Source: Thiorhodococcus minor (GTDB lineage: Bacteria > Pseudomonadota > Gammaproteobacteria > Chromatiales > Chromatiaceae). Taken from it: 57,803 nt of DNA. The DNA lies in contig NZ_JAAIJQ010000036.1 of the NCBI RefSeq assembly GCF_010820565.1, positions 1-57,803 on the forward strand, written 5' to 3'. The position numbers and the translations under genes were made by a program. The notes beneath the pieces are model-generated. The model was not told where the DNA came from, did not search any database, and saw nothing but the letters and a program-made list of their open reading frames with translations. This document shows positions 1 through 9,900 of the stretch, piece by piece; position 1 is the first letter of the stretch; every line of letters begins with the position of its first letter.

Positions 1-1380
1 AAGCAGGCGCTCGCCCCCGAGGCCAGCGAGAAGTCGATCCCGTCCTCGTAGATGCCACCGACGATCAGACCGAAGTCGATCTGGCTCGCGCCGATGTCGA
101 GCGTGTCGTTGGGCTCGACCGACACGCCCTGTACCGAGCCCGCCGGGAAGGCTGCATCGGCCACCAGGCTGCCGACATGGTTGACGTACTGGCCGCTACC
201 ACCACCAGTGATGCGCAGGTGCCAATCGTCCGTGCCGCAGTCGTTCCAGATGAAGAGCGCGCGGTCGCTCGCCGGGTCGTAGCTCGGCGCGCCGCACGCC
301 GGCCCGCTGCCCGAGTCGTCGTCGAGGATGGTCACCGTGCCCGTCGCCGCATTGGTGTCGGCGCTCGTCAGCTGCACGCCGAAGCTCTCGCTCGGCTCCG
401 GCGTGGCGTCGTCGAGGATGGGCACCGTCACCGTCTGCTCGCTCTCCCCGGCCAGGAAGCTCAGCGTCCCGGAGGTCGTGGTGTAGTCGCTCCCGGCGGT
501 GGCCGTGCCGGCCCCCGGCTGATAGGCGACCTCGACCTGCTCCCCACTCCCAGGCGCCGGGGTGAGCGTCAGCGTCAGCACCGCCTCCTGACCCGCCGGC
601 CCTTCGCTCACCGTGACGTCGTCGACACCCAGGCTGAAGGTGCTACCGCCGCCGCAGGCCCCGAAGCCGGGGATCTCCACTTGCGGGTCGACCACCATGC
701 GGTTGGCACCGGCCAGCACCGGCAGGGTCGTCGGCGAGGTCAGCTCCAAGCAGGCGCTCGCCCCCGAGGCCAGCGAGAAGTCGATCCCGTCCTCGTAGAT
801 GCCACCGACGATCAGACCGAAGTCGATCTGGCTCGCGCCGATGTCGAGCGTGTCGTTGGGCTCGACCGACACGCCCTGTACCGAGCCCGCCGGGAAGGCT
901 GCATCGGCCACCAGGCTGCCGACATGGTTGACGTACTGGCCGCTACCACCACCAGTGATGCGCAGGTGCCAATCGTCCGTGCCGCAGTCGTTCCAGATGA
1001 AGAGCGCGCGGTCGCTCGCCGGGTCGTAGCTCGGCGCGCCGCACGCCGGCCCGCTGCCCGAGTCGTCGTCGAGGATGGTCACCGTGCCCGTCGCCGCATT
1101 GGTGTCGGCGCTCGTCAGCTGCACGCCGAAGCTCTCGCTCGGCTCAGGCGTGGCGTCGTCGAGGATGGGCACCGTCACCGTCTGCTCGCTCTCCCCGGCC
1201 AGGAAGCTCAGCGTCCCGGAGGTCGTGGTGTAGTCGCTCCCGGCGGTGGCCGTGCCGGCCACCGTCTGATAGGCGACGTCGACCTGCTCCCCACTCCCAG
1301 GCGCCGGGGTGAGCGTCAGCGTCAGCACCGCCTCCTGACCCGCCGGCCCTTCGCTCACCGTGACGTCGTCGACACCCAGG
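1..1380. repeat. 747-bp in-frame tandem repeat, near-identical copies
   Basis: Bases 1-633 recur at 748-1380, an exact offset of 747 bp (249 codons). I count four mismatches in 633 bases, near 399, 513-516 and 530. Each unit codes one Calx-beta domain plus one WHLR module. Base 1 of the window corresponds to base 748, so more copies probably lie to the left. The near identity at DNA level points to recent duplication or gene conversion. Confidence 0.95.
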
Positions 1381-3428
1381 GTGTAGCTGGGAGCCGTGCC
1401 GCCGGAGCCCTCGGTGAGCAGGACCACCTGATCGACGCTCAAGTCGGAGAAATAATCGACCACTCCGCTAGGCCACTGCACCTCGAGGTCCACTTCCTGA
1501 TTGGCGCCCAGCCCGAAGTGAATCCGCCTGAAATCCTGCGCGTGCTTGTGCGTCCCATTCGATTGCTCCCGGACCTGCACGCGACCATCGGGCGTCGTGG
1601 CATAGAGCACGGCTCCGATCCCGTGGATATTTGACGCCGAGCCCTCGAGGTCGACCTCGATCCAATGGTTCGAGCCGCATTGATTTCTGAACAGCTGATG
1701 CTCGGCGACATAGGAGAAGGGCGCGGGATAGGCCCCCTGGGCGACGAAGATGTCCAGGCAGCCGTCCAGGTCGAAGTCGACGCTGGTCGCGACATCCGTC
1801 TTGCCAAGGAGGTGGCCCGAGGCACCGCCCGCGGCGCTGACGACTCGGAAGGTCCCGTCGCCCTGATTGTCGAACATGAGGTTCGGGACATTGGCCACCG
1901 GGCCGGTCGCCCCGACGTAGACGTCGACGTCCATGTCGTTGTCGAAGTCTCCAGGGATGACCGACCGCCCGAAGCTCTGGATCGCGGAGACAGGGTCGAG
2001 AAAGGTCTGACTGTTGGTCGTGCGGTTCAGCAGGCCGTTTTGATTCTCGAAGAGGATGGGCGGCAACGGATTGCCCTGGGTGAGATTGACGGACCCGAAG
2101 GCCTGAGGCGTCGAAATGCCCGTGGCGACGGCCAGCACGTTCACGCCATAGTCCACGTCCACCACTCGGACCTGCCAGCGTCCATTCTCATAGCCGACAT
2201 AGATCCCCTGAGACCGGCTCGCAGGCAGCCCCATCAGGGTCGTGTCCGAGGTCGATAGGGTCAGCTCGAGGCGGTGCGGCCAGACGTTGCCGGGCACCAG
2301 CCCAGGATCGGCTTCCGGCGGCGGATTGACCCCGCTGGCGCCAAGCGACACCTGAGTCACGTCCGTCTCCCAGCCGAAGGTGAGGGTCACATCCCCCGGG
2401 GCGGTGAAGGAGAAGCCGCGCTCGGAAGCCGATGGTGGCAGCGTCGATTGAATGCGGTCGCCCGTGCTCAAACGCAGCGCGGCCGCCGTGTTCGGGGGCG
2501 CGACCACGGCGAAGACATCGAAATCCAGATCGCCATCGAAATCCGAGATGGCGAGGTCGAAGGGGTAGGCGTTGTAGATATCGTTGCCGACCGTCGAGCG
2601 GATGTCCGTGAAGGGCTGGGTCGAGATGTCATAGATGGTCCCGATCTGCGACGTATCGCCGCAGATCAGCGTTGGAGCGCCGTCAGGGGTCAAGTGGGTG
2701 AGCATGGCGTTCTCGCAGCTGCCGGCGTTGAAGCCGACTTGCGAGGTCACCTCGGTAAAGCCGCTGATCTGCTGGCGGAAAATGGCCGAAGGGGACTCTG
2801 CGGCACTCGTCTGCAACGCGGTGATGACCAGATCGAGCAGGCCATCGTTGTCGTAGTCGACCCACAAGGGGGTCCGCCCGCGACCGCGCGGGTAGTCGAC
2901 GCCATAGGCCTGCGCCAGCTCGACCAGCAGCGTGCCATTGTTGACGAAGAAGTTGTTGCGCCACTCCTCCTGGACGCTGCCGCCGCCCGCGGCCTCGCCG
3001 GCGCCGCCTCCGCAGGCCTCGAAGAGGTCTTCGTCCCCGTCATTGTCGAAGTCGGCCCAGGCCACGCCGTGCGTGTCGTCGCGGTAATGCGGATTCGGAT
3101 CGAGCACGGCGGACTGGATGACATCTGAGAACCCACCAGCGCCGCCTTGTTGGAGCAGGATCGTGGGGGTGTATTGGTGCTCGCCGAGCCAGAGGTCGGG
3201 CAGGCCATCGCCGTTGACATCTCCCCAGCCGGCGCCCCAAGTCTCCCCTCCAGCGTCGATCAGCAGGCTGCCCCCGCCGTCGCGCGCCTCGGCGAATTGT
3301 CCCGAGCCGATGTCCGCTGTGATGTCGGCGACGGGCGTGAGTGCGAGCGCGACCAGGGCACATATCCCGAGCCCGGCCGGGCTTCGGCGCACCTGGACCC
3401 CAGCGGCAATCATTGTCTTATTGGTCAT
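1..3428 (-). CDS. Secreted FG-GAP / ASPIC-UnbV (CRTAC1-like) protein with tandem Calx-beta and WHLR modules; 3' end cut by window
   Basis: The frame begins at ATG 3428 behind an AAGGGGAAG ribosome site and stays open to base 1, so at least 1142 residues are coded and the C-terminus is missing. A hydrophobic stretch (GLGICALVALAL) near residue 20 looks like a signal peptide. FG-GAP/VCBS calcium loops follow (DVNGDGLPDLWLG, DFDNDGDEDL, DYDNDGLLDLVIT), then an ASPIC/UnbV domain at about residues 575-665. Calx-beta domains at about 683-786 and 932-1034 are each followed by a Cys-rich module with WHLRITGGG and YEDGIDFSL. These families are secreted or surface calcium-binding proteins; adhesion or matrix scaffolding is an inference. 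It is a paralogue of the next gene upstream (3550-6309). The gap between them is 121 bp and I see no terminator in it, so they may be co-transcribed. Confidence 0.85.
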   Translation of the reverse strand, partial: MTNKTMIAAGVQVRRSPAGLGICALVALALTPVADITADIGSGQFAEARDGGGSLLIDAGGETWGAGWGDVNGDGLPDLWLGEHQYTPTILLQQGGAGGFSDVIQSAVLDPNPHYRDDTHGVAWADFDNDGDEDLFEACGGGAGEAAGGGSVQEEWRNNFFVNNGTLLVELAQAYGVDYPRGRGRTPLWVDYDNDGLLDLVITALQTSAAESPSAIFRQQISGFTEVTSQVGFNAGSCENAMLTHLTPDGAPTLICGDTSQIGTIYDISTQPFTDIRSTVGNDIYNAYPFDLAISDFDGDLDFDVFAVVAPPNTAAALRLSTGDRIQSTLPPSASERGFSFTAPGDVTLTFGWETDVTQVSLGASGVNPPPEADPGLVPGNVWPHRLELTLSTSDTTLMGLPASRSQGIYVGYENGRWQVRVVDVDYGVNVLAVATGISTPQAFGSVNLTQGNPLPPILFENQNGLLNRTTNSQTFLDPVSAIQSFGRSVIPGDFDNDMDVDVYVGATGPVANVPNLMFDNQGDGTFRVVSAAGGASGHLLGKTDVATSVDFDLDGCLDIFVAQGAYPAPFSYVAEHQLFRNQCGSNHWIEVDLEGSASNIHGIGAVLYATTPDGRVQVREQSNGTHKHAQDFRRIHFGLGANQEVDLEVQWPSGVVDYFSDLSVDQVVLLTEGSGGTAPSYTLGVDDVTVSEGPAGQEAVLTLTLTPAPGSGEQVDVAYQTVAGTATAGSDYTTTSGTLSFLAGESEQTVTVPILDDATPEPSESFGVQLTSADTNAATGTVTILDDDSGSGPACGAPSYDPASDRALFIWNDCGTDDWHLRITGGGSGQYVNHVGSLVADAAFPAGSVQGVSVEPNDTLDIGASQIDFGLIVGGIYEDGIDFSLASGASACLELTSPTTLPVLAGANRMVVDPQVEIPGFGACGGGSTFSLGVDDVTVSEGPAGQEAVLTLTLTPAPGSGEQVEVAYQPGAGTATAGSDYTTTSGTLSFLAGESEQTVTVPILDDATPEPSESFGVQLTSADTNAATGTVTILDDDSGSGPACGAPSYDPASDRALFIWNDCGTDDWHLRITGGGSGQYVNHVGSLVADAAFPAGSVQGVSVEPNDTLDIGASQIDFGLIVGGIYEDGIDFSLASGASAC

Positions 3429-3549
3429 GGCTTCCCCTTCATTTCAGAGATCCCTCGGATCGACGGGCCAGCACCCAGGCGGCCGCCTCCCGCTTTCAAA
3501 CGATCGGCCGCGCCCGAAAGATCGGCGCGCGCTCCCGGAGTGACGCGAT

Positions 3550-6309
3550 TCACTCTGTGCAAAACTCCATGCTCGCCCCGTCCCAGAGGACGCGACGCGG
3601 CCCAAGCAGCACCGGCAGTTCGTTGAAGAGCCGAAGCGAGAAACAGCCCGCCCCCTCCTCATCCAGCTCGAAATCGACCCCGTCCTCATAGACCTCGCCG
3701 ACGATGAGATCGAATCCGATCTCGTCCGCCCGAACCCTCGTCAGCTTGTCGTTCGGCTCGATCGAATAGGCGGATACGGAAGCGAGCGGGCGATCCGCGG
3801 CGACGTTTCCGAGGTAGCTGACATAGTGCGCGTCCCCGCCGCCGGTGATGCGCAGGTGCCAGCGCCGGGAGGCGCAGTCGCTCCAGAGAAAGGCCGCCTG
3901 GTCGACGCCGGGGTCGTATTCGGGCGCGCCGCACTCGGGCGTGACCGCTGCGTCGTCGTCGAGAATGGTCGCGCGTCTGGTGATGGTGCCGGTCGCCGCG
4001 CCGCTCAGCTCGAGCACGAAGGTCTCGCTGTCTTCGCGCTGACCGTCGTCGAGGATGGAGACACGGACGATGTGCCGGCTTTCGCCCGCGGCGAAGCTGA
4101 GCACCCCGGAAACGGGCAGAAAGTCGGCCTGCTCGAGCGCGCTCTCGCCCAGTGTTCGATAGGCCACCTCGACCTGCTCGCCGGTGGCGGGCGGCGGCGA
4201 CAGCGCGACAGCGAAGGTCGCGACACCTGGGTCGGCACCCTCTTCGAGGCGGACATCTGCGACCTTCAGCGAGCGCGCCGCGGCGGCGCCCTGGCTCCCT
4301 TCGCGCAGCCGAGCCACGCGATCGACGGCCAAGTCCGAGAACCGCTCGACGAGACCGCTCGGCCAGTGCACTTCGAGATCGACGCGGCTATTGGCCCCGA
4401 GGCCGAAATGGATGCGGCGATAGCTCTGGGCATACTTGTGCATCCCATTGGCCTGCTCGCGCATCTGGACGCGACCGTCCGGGGTATAGGCGTAGACGAC
4501 TGCGCCGATGGCATTGGCGTTGGAGGTCACGCCCTCCAGGTCGATCGCGATCCAGTGGTTGCCGTCGCAGCGGTTACGGAAGAGCTGATGACCAGCCGAG
4601 TAGGAAAAGGGGGCCGGGTAGGCGCCCTGAGTCACGAAGAGATCCAGACAGCCGTCCAGGTCGAAATCGACGCTGGTCACAGTGTCCGTCTTTCCCAGTA
4701 GCGTCCCCGAGGCGCCGGCGGCCGCCGCAACCAAACGAAAGGTCCCGTCACCTTGATTCTCGAAGAGCGCGTTCGGCGTGTTCGCGAGGTTGCCGGTCGT
4801 GCCGACATAGACGTCGACGTCCATGTCGTTGTCGAAGTCGCCTGGCGTCAAGGAGCGTCCGTAGAGTGCGATCGCCTCGATCGGATCGAGGAAGGTAGCC
4901 TCGGTCGCCGTCCTGCGGAGCCGGCCTCCCTCGTTCCGAAAGAGGATAGGCGGAAGCCGATTGCCCTGACTCGGACTCACATCGCCATAAGGCTCAGGCT
5001 GCGAGATCCCCTCGGCGATCGCCGCCACATGCAGCCGGTGATCGACGTCGACGGCGCGAACATGCCAGCGGCCATCCAGGCGTCCGACGTAGATCCCCTC
5101 CCCCATGTCGGCCGGCAGCCCCTCCAGGCTAGGGTCTGCGGGCGACAGCGCAAGCTCGACCCGATGCGGCCAGAGGTGCGGCGGCACGAGTCCGACATCG
5201 ACGCCGGCTGGCGGCGCTAGGCCCGCGCGGCCAAGATGGATCTGCCCTGCCTCGGTCTCCCAGCCGAAGACGAGGCGAGCCTCGTCGGGCGCGGTGAACG
5301 AAAACCCAGTGACGCTGCGCGCCCTGGGGACGGCTGAGTGCTCGGGGGAGAAATGGAGGGTCGCGTGGATCCTGTCTCCGCTCTCCGCGCGCGCCGCGGC
5401 CGGGGTGATGGGTGGGGCAACGACCCCGAAGACGTCCGGAAGCAGGTCGCCATCGAAGTCTGCGATCGCCAAGTCGAAGGGATAGGCCGCATAGAGGTCG
5501 TCGCCCAGCAGCGACCTGACCTCCGTGAAGGGCGTGGTCGAGGTGTCGGAGACGGCACTGACCCGCGAGGAGTCCGCGCAGATCAAGAGCGGCGATCGCC
5601 CCGGAATCAGGCTGGAGACGAGGGCGTTCTCGCAGCTGCCGGCCGTGAAGCCGACGTCGTCCGAGACGTCGTCGAAGCCCGCGAGACCCTGGCGAAACAG
5701 CGCCGACGGATACTGCCCCTCGGCCGTCTTCTGCGCGGTGATGGCCAAATCCAGGAGACCGTCATTGTCGAAGTCGACCCAGGACGGCGTGCGGCCGCGG
5801 GCGCGCGGGTAGCCGACCCCGAAGTGCTCGCCCTGCTCCCAAAGCCGCCCAGCTTCGTTCACGAAGAGATTGTTGCGGCCCTCTTCATCGATGCTCGCGC
5901 CTCTGGCCGCCTCGCCCGCGGCTCCGCCGCAGGCCTCGACGAGGTCGTCATCGCCATCATTGTCGAAATCCGCCCAGGCGACGCCATGGGTGTCGTCGCG
6001 CATGTGCGCATCGGCATCGACCACGACCGCGTCGGTGACATTCGCGAAACGCCCATCGCCCAGGTTCTGCAGAAGCAAGGTTGGCGTGTATTGATGCATG
6101 GCCAGCCAGAGATCCGGAAAACCGTCCGCGTTCAGATCGCCCCAGCTGGCGCCCCAAGTCTCGCCCTGGGCGTCGATCAGCAAGCGCCCAAGCTCGTCGC
6201 GCGCCTCGGCGAACTGCGCCGGCCCCATCTCCGCGGCGCTGGACAGGGTCAGCCCTAGCGCAAGCAGTCCGAGAACGGCTGCGGCGACATGGTGGGAATT
6301 GCGATTCAT
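3550..6309 (-). CDS. Secreted FG-GAP / ASPIC-UnbV (CRTAC1-like) protein with one Calx-beta and one WHLR module
   Basis: 919 residues from ATG 6309, chosen because AGAGAGGACC lies just upstream and a signal peptide follows at once (HHVAAAVLGLLALGLTLSSA). An upstream in-frame extension is possible but lacks a signal-like start. FG-GAP loops run from about residue 55 (DLNADGFPDL, DFDNDGDDDL, DFDNDGLLDL, DFDNDMDVDV, DFDLDGCLDL). The ASPIC/UnbV domain is at about 578-670, a Calx-beta domain at about 688-785 ending in TILDDD, and a single terminal module (CGAPEYDP, WHLRITGGG, YEDGVDF) at about 792-918. It is a paralogue of the truncated neighbour downstream but carries only one copy of the repeated pair. 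Export and calcium binding follow from the families; a role in the polysaccharide matrix is inferred from context. Confidence 0.88.
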   Translation of the reverse strand: MNRNSHHVAAAVLGLLALGLTLSSAAEMGPAQFAEARDELGRLLIDAQGETWGASWGDLNADGFPDLWLAMHQYTPTLLLQNLGDGRFANVTDAVVVDADAHMRDDTHGVAWADFDNDGDDDLVEACGGAAGEAARGASIDEEGRNNLFVNEAGRLWEQGEHFGVGYPRARGRTPSWVDFDNDGLLDLAITAQKTAEGQYPSALFRQGLAGFDDVSDDVGFTAGSCENALVSSLIPGRSPLLICADSSRVSAVSDTSTTPFTEVRSLLGDDLYAAYPFDLAIADFDGDLLPDVFGVVAPPITPAAARAESGDRIHATLHFSPEHSAVPRARSVTGFSFTAPDEARLVFGWETEAGQIHLGRAGLAPPAGVDVGLVPPHLWPHRVELALSPADPSLEGLPADMGEGIYVGRLDGRWHVRAVDVDHRLHVAAIAEGISQPEPYGDVSPSQGNRLPPILFRNEGGRLRRTATEATFLDPIEAIALYGRSLTPGDFDNDMDVDVYVGTTGNLANTPNALFENQGDGTFRLVAAAAGASGTLLGKTDTVTSVDFDLDGCLDLFVTQGAYPAPFSYSAGHQLFRNRCDGNHWIAIDLEGVTSNANAIGAVVYAYTPDGRVQMREQANGMHKYAQSYRRIHFGLGANSRVDLEVHWPSGLVERFSDLAVDRVARLREGSQGAAAARSLKVADVRLEEGADPGVATFAVALSPPPATGEQVEVAYRTLGESALEQADFLPVSGVLSFAAGESRHIVRVSILDDGQREDSETFVLELSGAATGTITRRATILDDDAAVTPECGAPEYDPGVDQAAFLWSDCASRRWHLRITGGGDAHYVSYLGNVAADRPLASVSAYSIEPNDKLTRVRADEIGFDLIVGEVYEDGVDFELDEEGAGCFSLRLFNELPVLLGPRRVLWDGASMEFCTE

Positions 6310-6922
6310 TGAGGTCCTCTCTAGACGCAGGGTGCGAGTCAGGACGGTCTTGCCTCGGCGCTCGCGAGCGGCTGACCCGCTCCATCCCGTCTTGGCAGCG
6401 TCCCTGAGGACGCCCGCGTGGCTCTCGCCCGAGCCTGACTCAGATTCATCGACGGCTGACGGCTGACCGCTGCGCACCAGGGCTGGGGCGACCTAGGACG
6501 ACACGCCTTTCTATTCGGCTTTACAACTCGCATGCCAAGGCGGGTTGTCTCCGTCGCCCGAAGCGCGTCCAAAGGCGGGTGCCGAGCGCGCCTGGATGCG
6601 CGTCTCCAGCCGCTCGACGCGATATCCACGGGGAGGATCGCGACGACAAATCGTCCGACGAAAGGTGTAAGCCTCCCAACGACATCATCTGTGCCCGGGA
6701 GGCGCAGCGCTCGGGGAGAAGGCGAAGTGTTAAGCCAGGAATACAGTTTTACGAAAGGGTTGAATGGAGTGCTCGGCCACTGACCGGGCAGGGCATGAGA
6801 AGGGACTGAGGTTGGCGCGATGCGGGGTATCGGCGGATCGGGCCGCGGCGATCGAGGCGAGTACCGTCGGCAAGAGCCCCCTATCCAACGGCCTTGGACT
6901 TCCAGGAACCGCCAGCCCTGAG
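6310..6922. other. Intergenic stretch, no gene recognised
   Basis: About 610 bases lie between the start of the FG-GAP gene (6309) and the end of the synthase gene (6923), both on the minus strand. Open frames here have biased, Arg/Ser-rich translations typical of chance frames in GC-rich DNA. A weak sigma-54-like match (minus strand, 6537-6522) has GT in place of the essential GC. I see no terminator or repeat. Confidence 0.5.
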
Positions 6923-9900
6923 TCAAAAAGTGTATGAAGTGATCTGGTCCGCCAAGCACTGAACATGCGGATGCTTCATGATCTCCTGGTGTCCGCAGTG
7001 CAGCTCATGTAGCGCAAGACCGCCGCCCGCGAGCGACTTCCAGGCCTCCTCATGCGCGACCTGCTCGCCATCCCAAGCATCTCCCCGGCACTTCCAGTAA
7101 GCGATCCTGCCGACGTATGGGCGCGGGACATAGCCATCGTAGAGGTGGCGGGCGCGGATCGATAGCGGACGCTCGCATTCTTTGAGCAAGGAGCGCGCTG
7201 TCCAGGTACGCAGACGCTGACGCGCCCACCGCCGGGAGCGGATCGCAAGGCGTTGGGGTGGAATCTTGAGGACACGCGCCAGCTCGCCCCGCACGGCCCC
7301 CTGAGACGCATTCTGGCAATTGCGCGGAAAGTAGGTATCGACCAGGCCGACCAGCCCCAGCGTATCGCCGCGCGCCGCAAGCTGGCGGGCCATCTCGTAG
7401 GCCACCAAGCCCGCGGCCGAATGACCGATCAGGAAATAGGGACCGCTCGCCTGCACACTGGAGAGCTCACTGACGTAATGGGCGGCCAGCGCCTCCAAGG
7501 TCGGCGGAAGATCCAGCATGGCCCCCCGCGATTTCGCGCCGACGCCATAGTTGAGCCCATAGACCGGCTGATCGGCGTCGAGGTAGCGAACCAGATCCCA
7601 ACTGCTTGATTGTACGACGAAGATAGGTGTCCTCGTCCCCGTCTGCTTGATCGGCACCACTGACCAACGCGCATCCAAGCCGGTGTCACCGTCCAAGATC
7701 TCGGCAAGCGCTCCAAGGGTGGGTGCCTGGAAGACGGCGCTCACGGGCAGCCGCAGCCCCAGCTCGCTCTCGACCGCGCCGGCCAGCTGCGCCGCCAGCA
7801 GCGAATTGCCCCCGAGATCGAAAAAGCTGTCGTCGCGGCCGACCTCCCGGGCGTCGAGCAAACGGCGCCAGATCGCGCACAGCCGCACCTCTGTGGACGT
7901 CCTCGGCTCGCCGCCAAGACTCGGGGCACTCGCGGCGCCATCGGCCTCCCAGCCGCCGACTGGCGCCCCCCTTTCGGGGAGGACTCGAACCCTCTCCAAG
8001 GCGCAGGTCAGCGGCGTCCCGAATGCATCCCTGAGGAGATAGGACCGCGGTGCCCGGGCCTCCAAGGCGCCAGCCTTCACATAGCCGGCGAGATGCTCGC
8101 GCTGATAGGTCGCGGCCGTCGTGAGATGCTGAATCGCCGGCCTGGTCGCATCCAGGCCGACCATGGCCTCGGGCAGCCCCGAGCCGAGGAAGGCCCCTAG
8201 CGTATGCAGGCCGTCGGACGCCCCGATCGCGCCGAATCCGTTGGACGCGGCCGCCTGCGCCATGGCCTGATCGGCCGACATGCCCATCCCCTCCCAGCGG
8301 CTCCAGGCCAGAAAGTAAGCGCGGTGTCCCGCGCGCTGCAGACGCCTGCATTCGGCCTCCAGGTAGGCGTTGGCGGCGGAGTAAGCCGCCGTCCCCGTAC
8401 CACCGAGGACGGCAGTCGCGGAGGAGAAGGCCAGCATGAAGGCGTTGGGGCGATGCCCCAGCAGCGCGCCTAGGGCGCGCGTCCCTTCCACCTTGGCGCG
8501 ACCGGCGGCCGTGAAATCGTCCAACGTCTCGCTCCGGATCGGCCGCGCGCGGGCCTGCCCAGCGAGGTGGAAGATGCCGTCGATCTCACGCCCCCAGGCT
8601 GCCTCTGCCTGCTCCACCGCGCGCTGGAGGGCCTCCCGCTCGCAGATGTCGGTCGCGACATAGCGGCAGGAGATGCCCTCATCGACCAGAGATCGAAGAG
8701 CCTCCTGCCGCCCAACCTCCGCGCTCGTCGGAGAGCTGCGCCCGAGGATGAGCAGCCTGGCGCCGAGCCGACGCCCCAGCCAGCGACAGAGCGCCATCCC
8801 CAGGCCGCCGAGCCCCCCCGTAACCAGGTAGAGCCCGTCACGCTTCAGCGCGGCACCGCGCCCCCCTGACTCACGCAGATCGAGGTGGTCGAGCCGAAGC
8901 ACATGGCGCAGCCCGTCCCGATAGGCCACCAGAGGCTCGCGACTCAGCGACTCGAGCTCCTGAGCAAGGTCGGACAGATCCTGTCGGCGATCCGCGCCGG
9001 ACAGGTCGATGTGGCGGGCGGCGATGCCCGGATACTCCGCAACGAGCGATCTGACCATGCCGGCGAGCATTGCCTTCTCTGGACGGCCTCGGTCTTCGGC
9101 TCGGACGCAGTGACAGCCGTCGGCGACCAGAAAGAGGCGTTTCAGCGAGCCGCCAGCGGCGGTCTCCTCGAGCGCCCTCAGACAATGCAGCAAGGCGGCG
9201 ATCCCGGGGTATCCCTGTGCCTCGCCAGCCGCGTCCAGGGCTGAGGGGGCCTGAGCCCCATAGTCCATCAGGTGAATGACCTCGCTGACCGCGATGCCGT
9301 CCGCCGCAAGGTCGCGAAAGAGGCTCCGAAGGCCGGCGCTCGAGCTGAGATCGACCCTGTAGCGATCCACGTCCAGGCGCTCCGTGACCTCCCCCCCGAG
9401 CACCTCGATGCACTGTCGATGACCTTGTCTGAGATCACGCCCCAGACTTCGGCCGAAACCGGCGCTGTCCGTCAGGATGAGCGTCGCCCCCGGCAATGGG
9501 TAGGGCGAGGCGCTCACGGCGCGGCACTGCAGCCAGCAGGCCCGATACAGCCAGGAAGGCAGGGTGCGGCCATTCCCCAGGGCCAGGTCGGCCCGCTTGA
9601 TGGCGTCGTCCAGCGCACCGGACTCCAGTCTCAGCCGCAGCTGACTGCGCTGGATCTTGCCGATGCTGGTTCGCGGGATCTGCTGGCGCTCGACGGGCAG
9701 CAGATAGCCCGGCGAGATCCCGAAACGGTCCGCCACGCGGGCGCTAATGGCACGCATCAGCGCCGCCTCCGCCTCCCGATCCTTGGGCGTGGCATCCTCG
9801 GGCACGAAGAAGACCGCCAAGCGCTCCTCCGAATCGCCGGGGCGCCGCGCGCCGCAGGCCGCGACCTGGGCCTGCTGCACGCCCTCCACCGCACCCAAGG

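Noticed and set aside
6522-6537. TGGCATGCGAGTTGTA on the minus strand before the FG-GAP gene, as a sixth sigma-54 site.
   Set aside because: The essential GC of the -12 half is GT, and the site is over 200 bases from the start codon.
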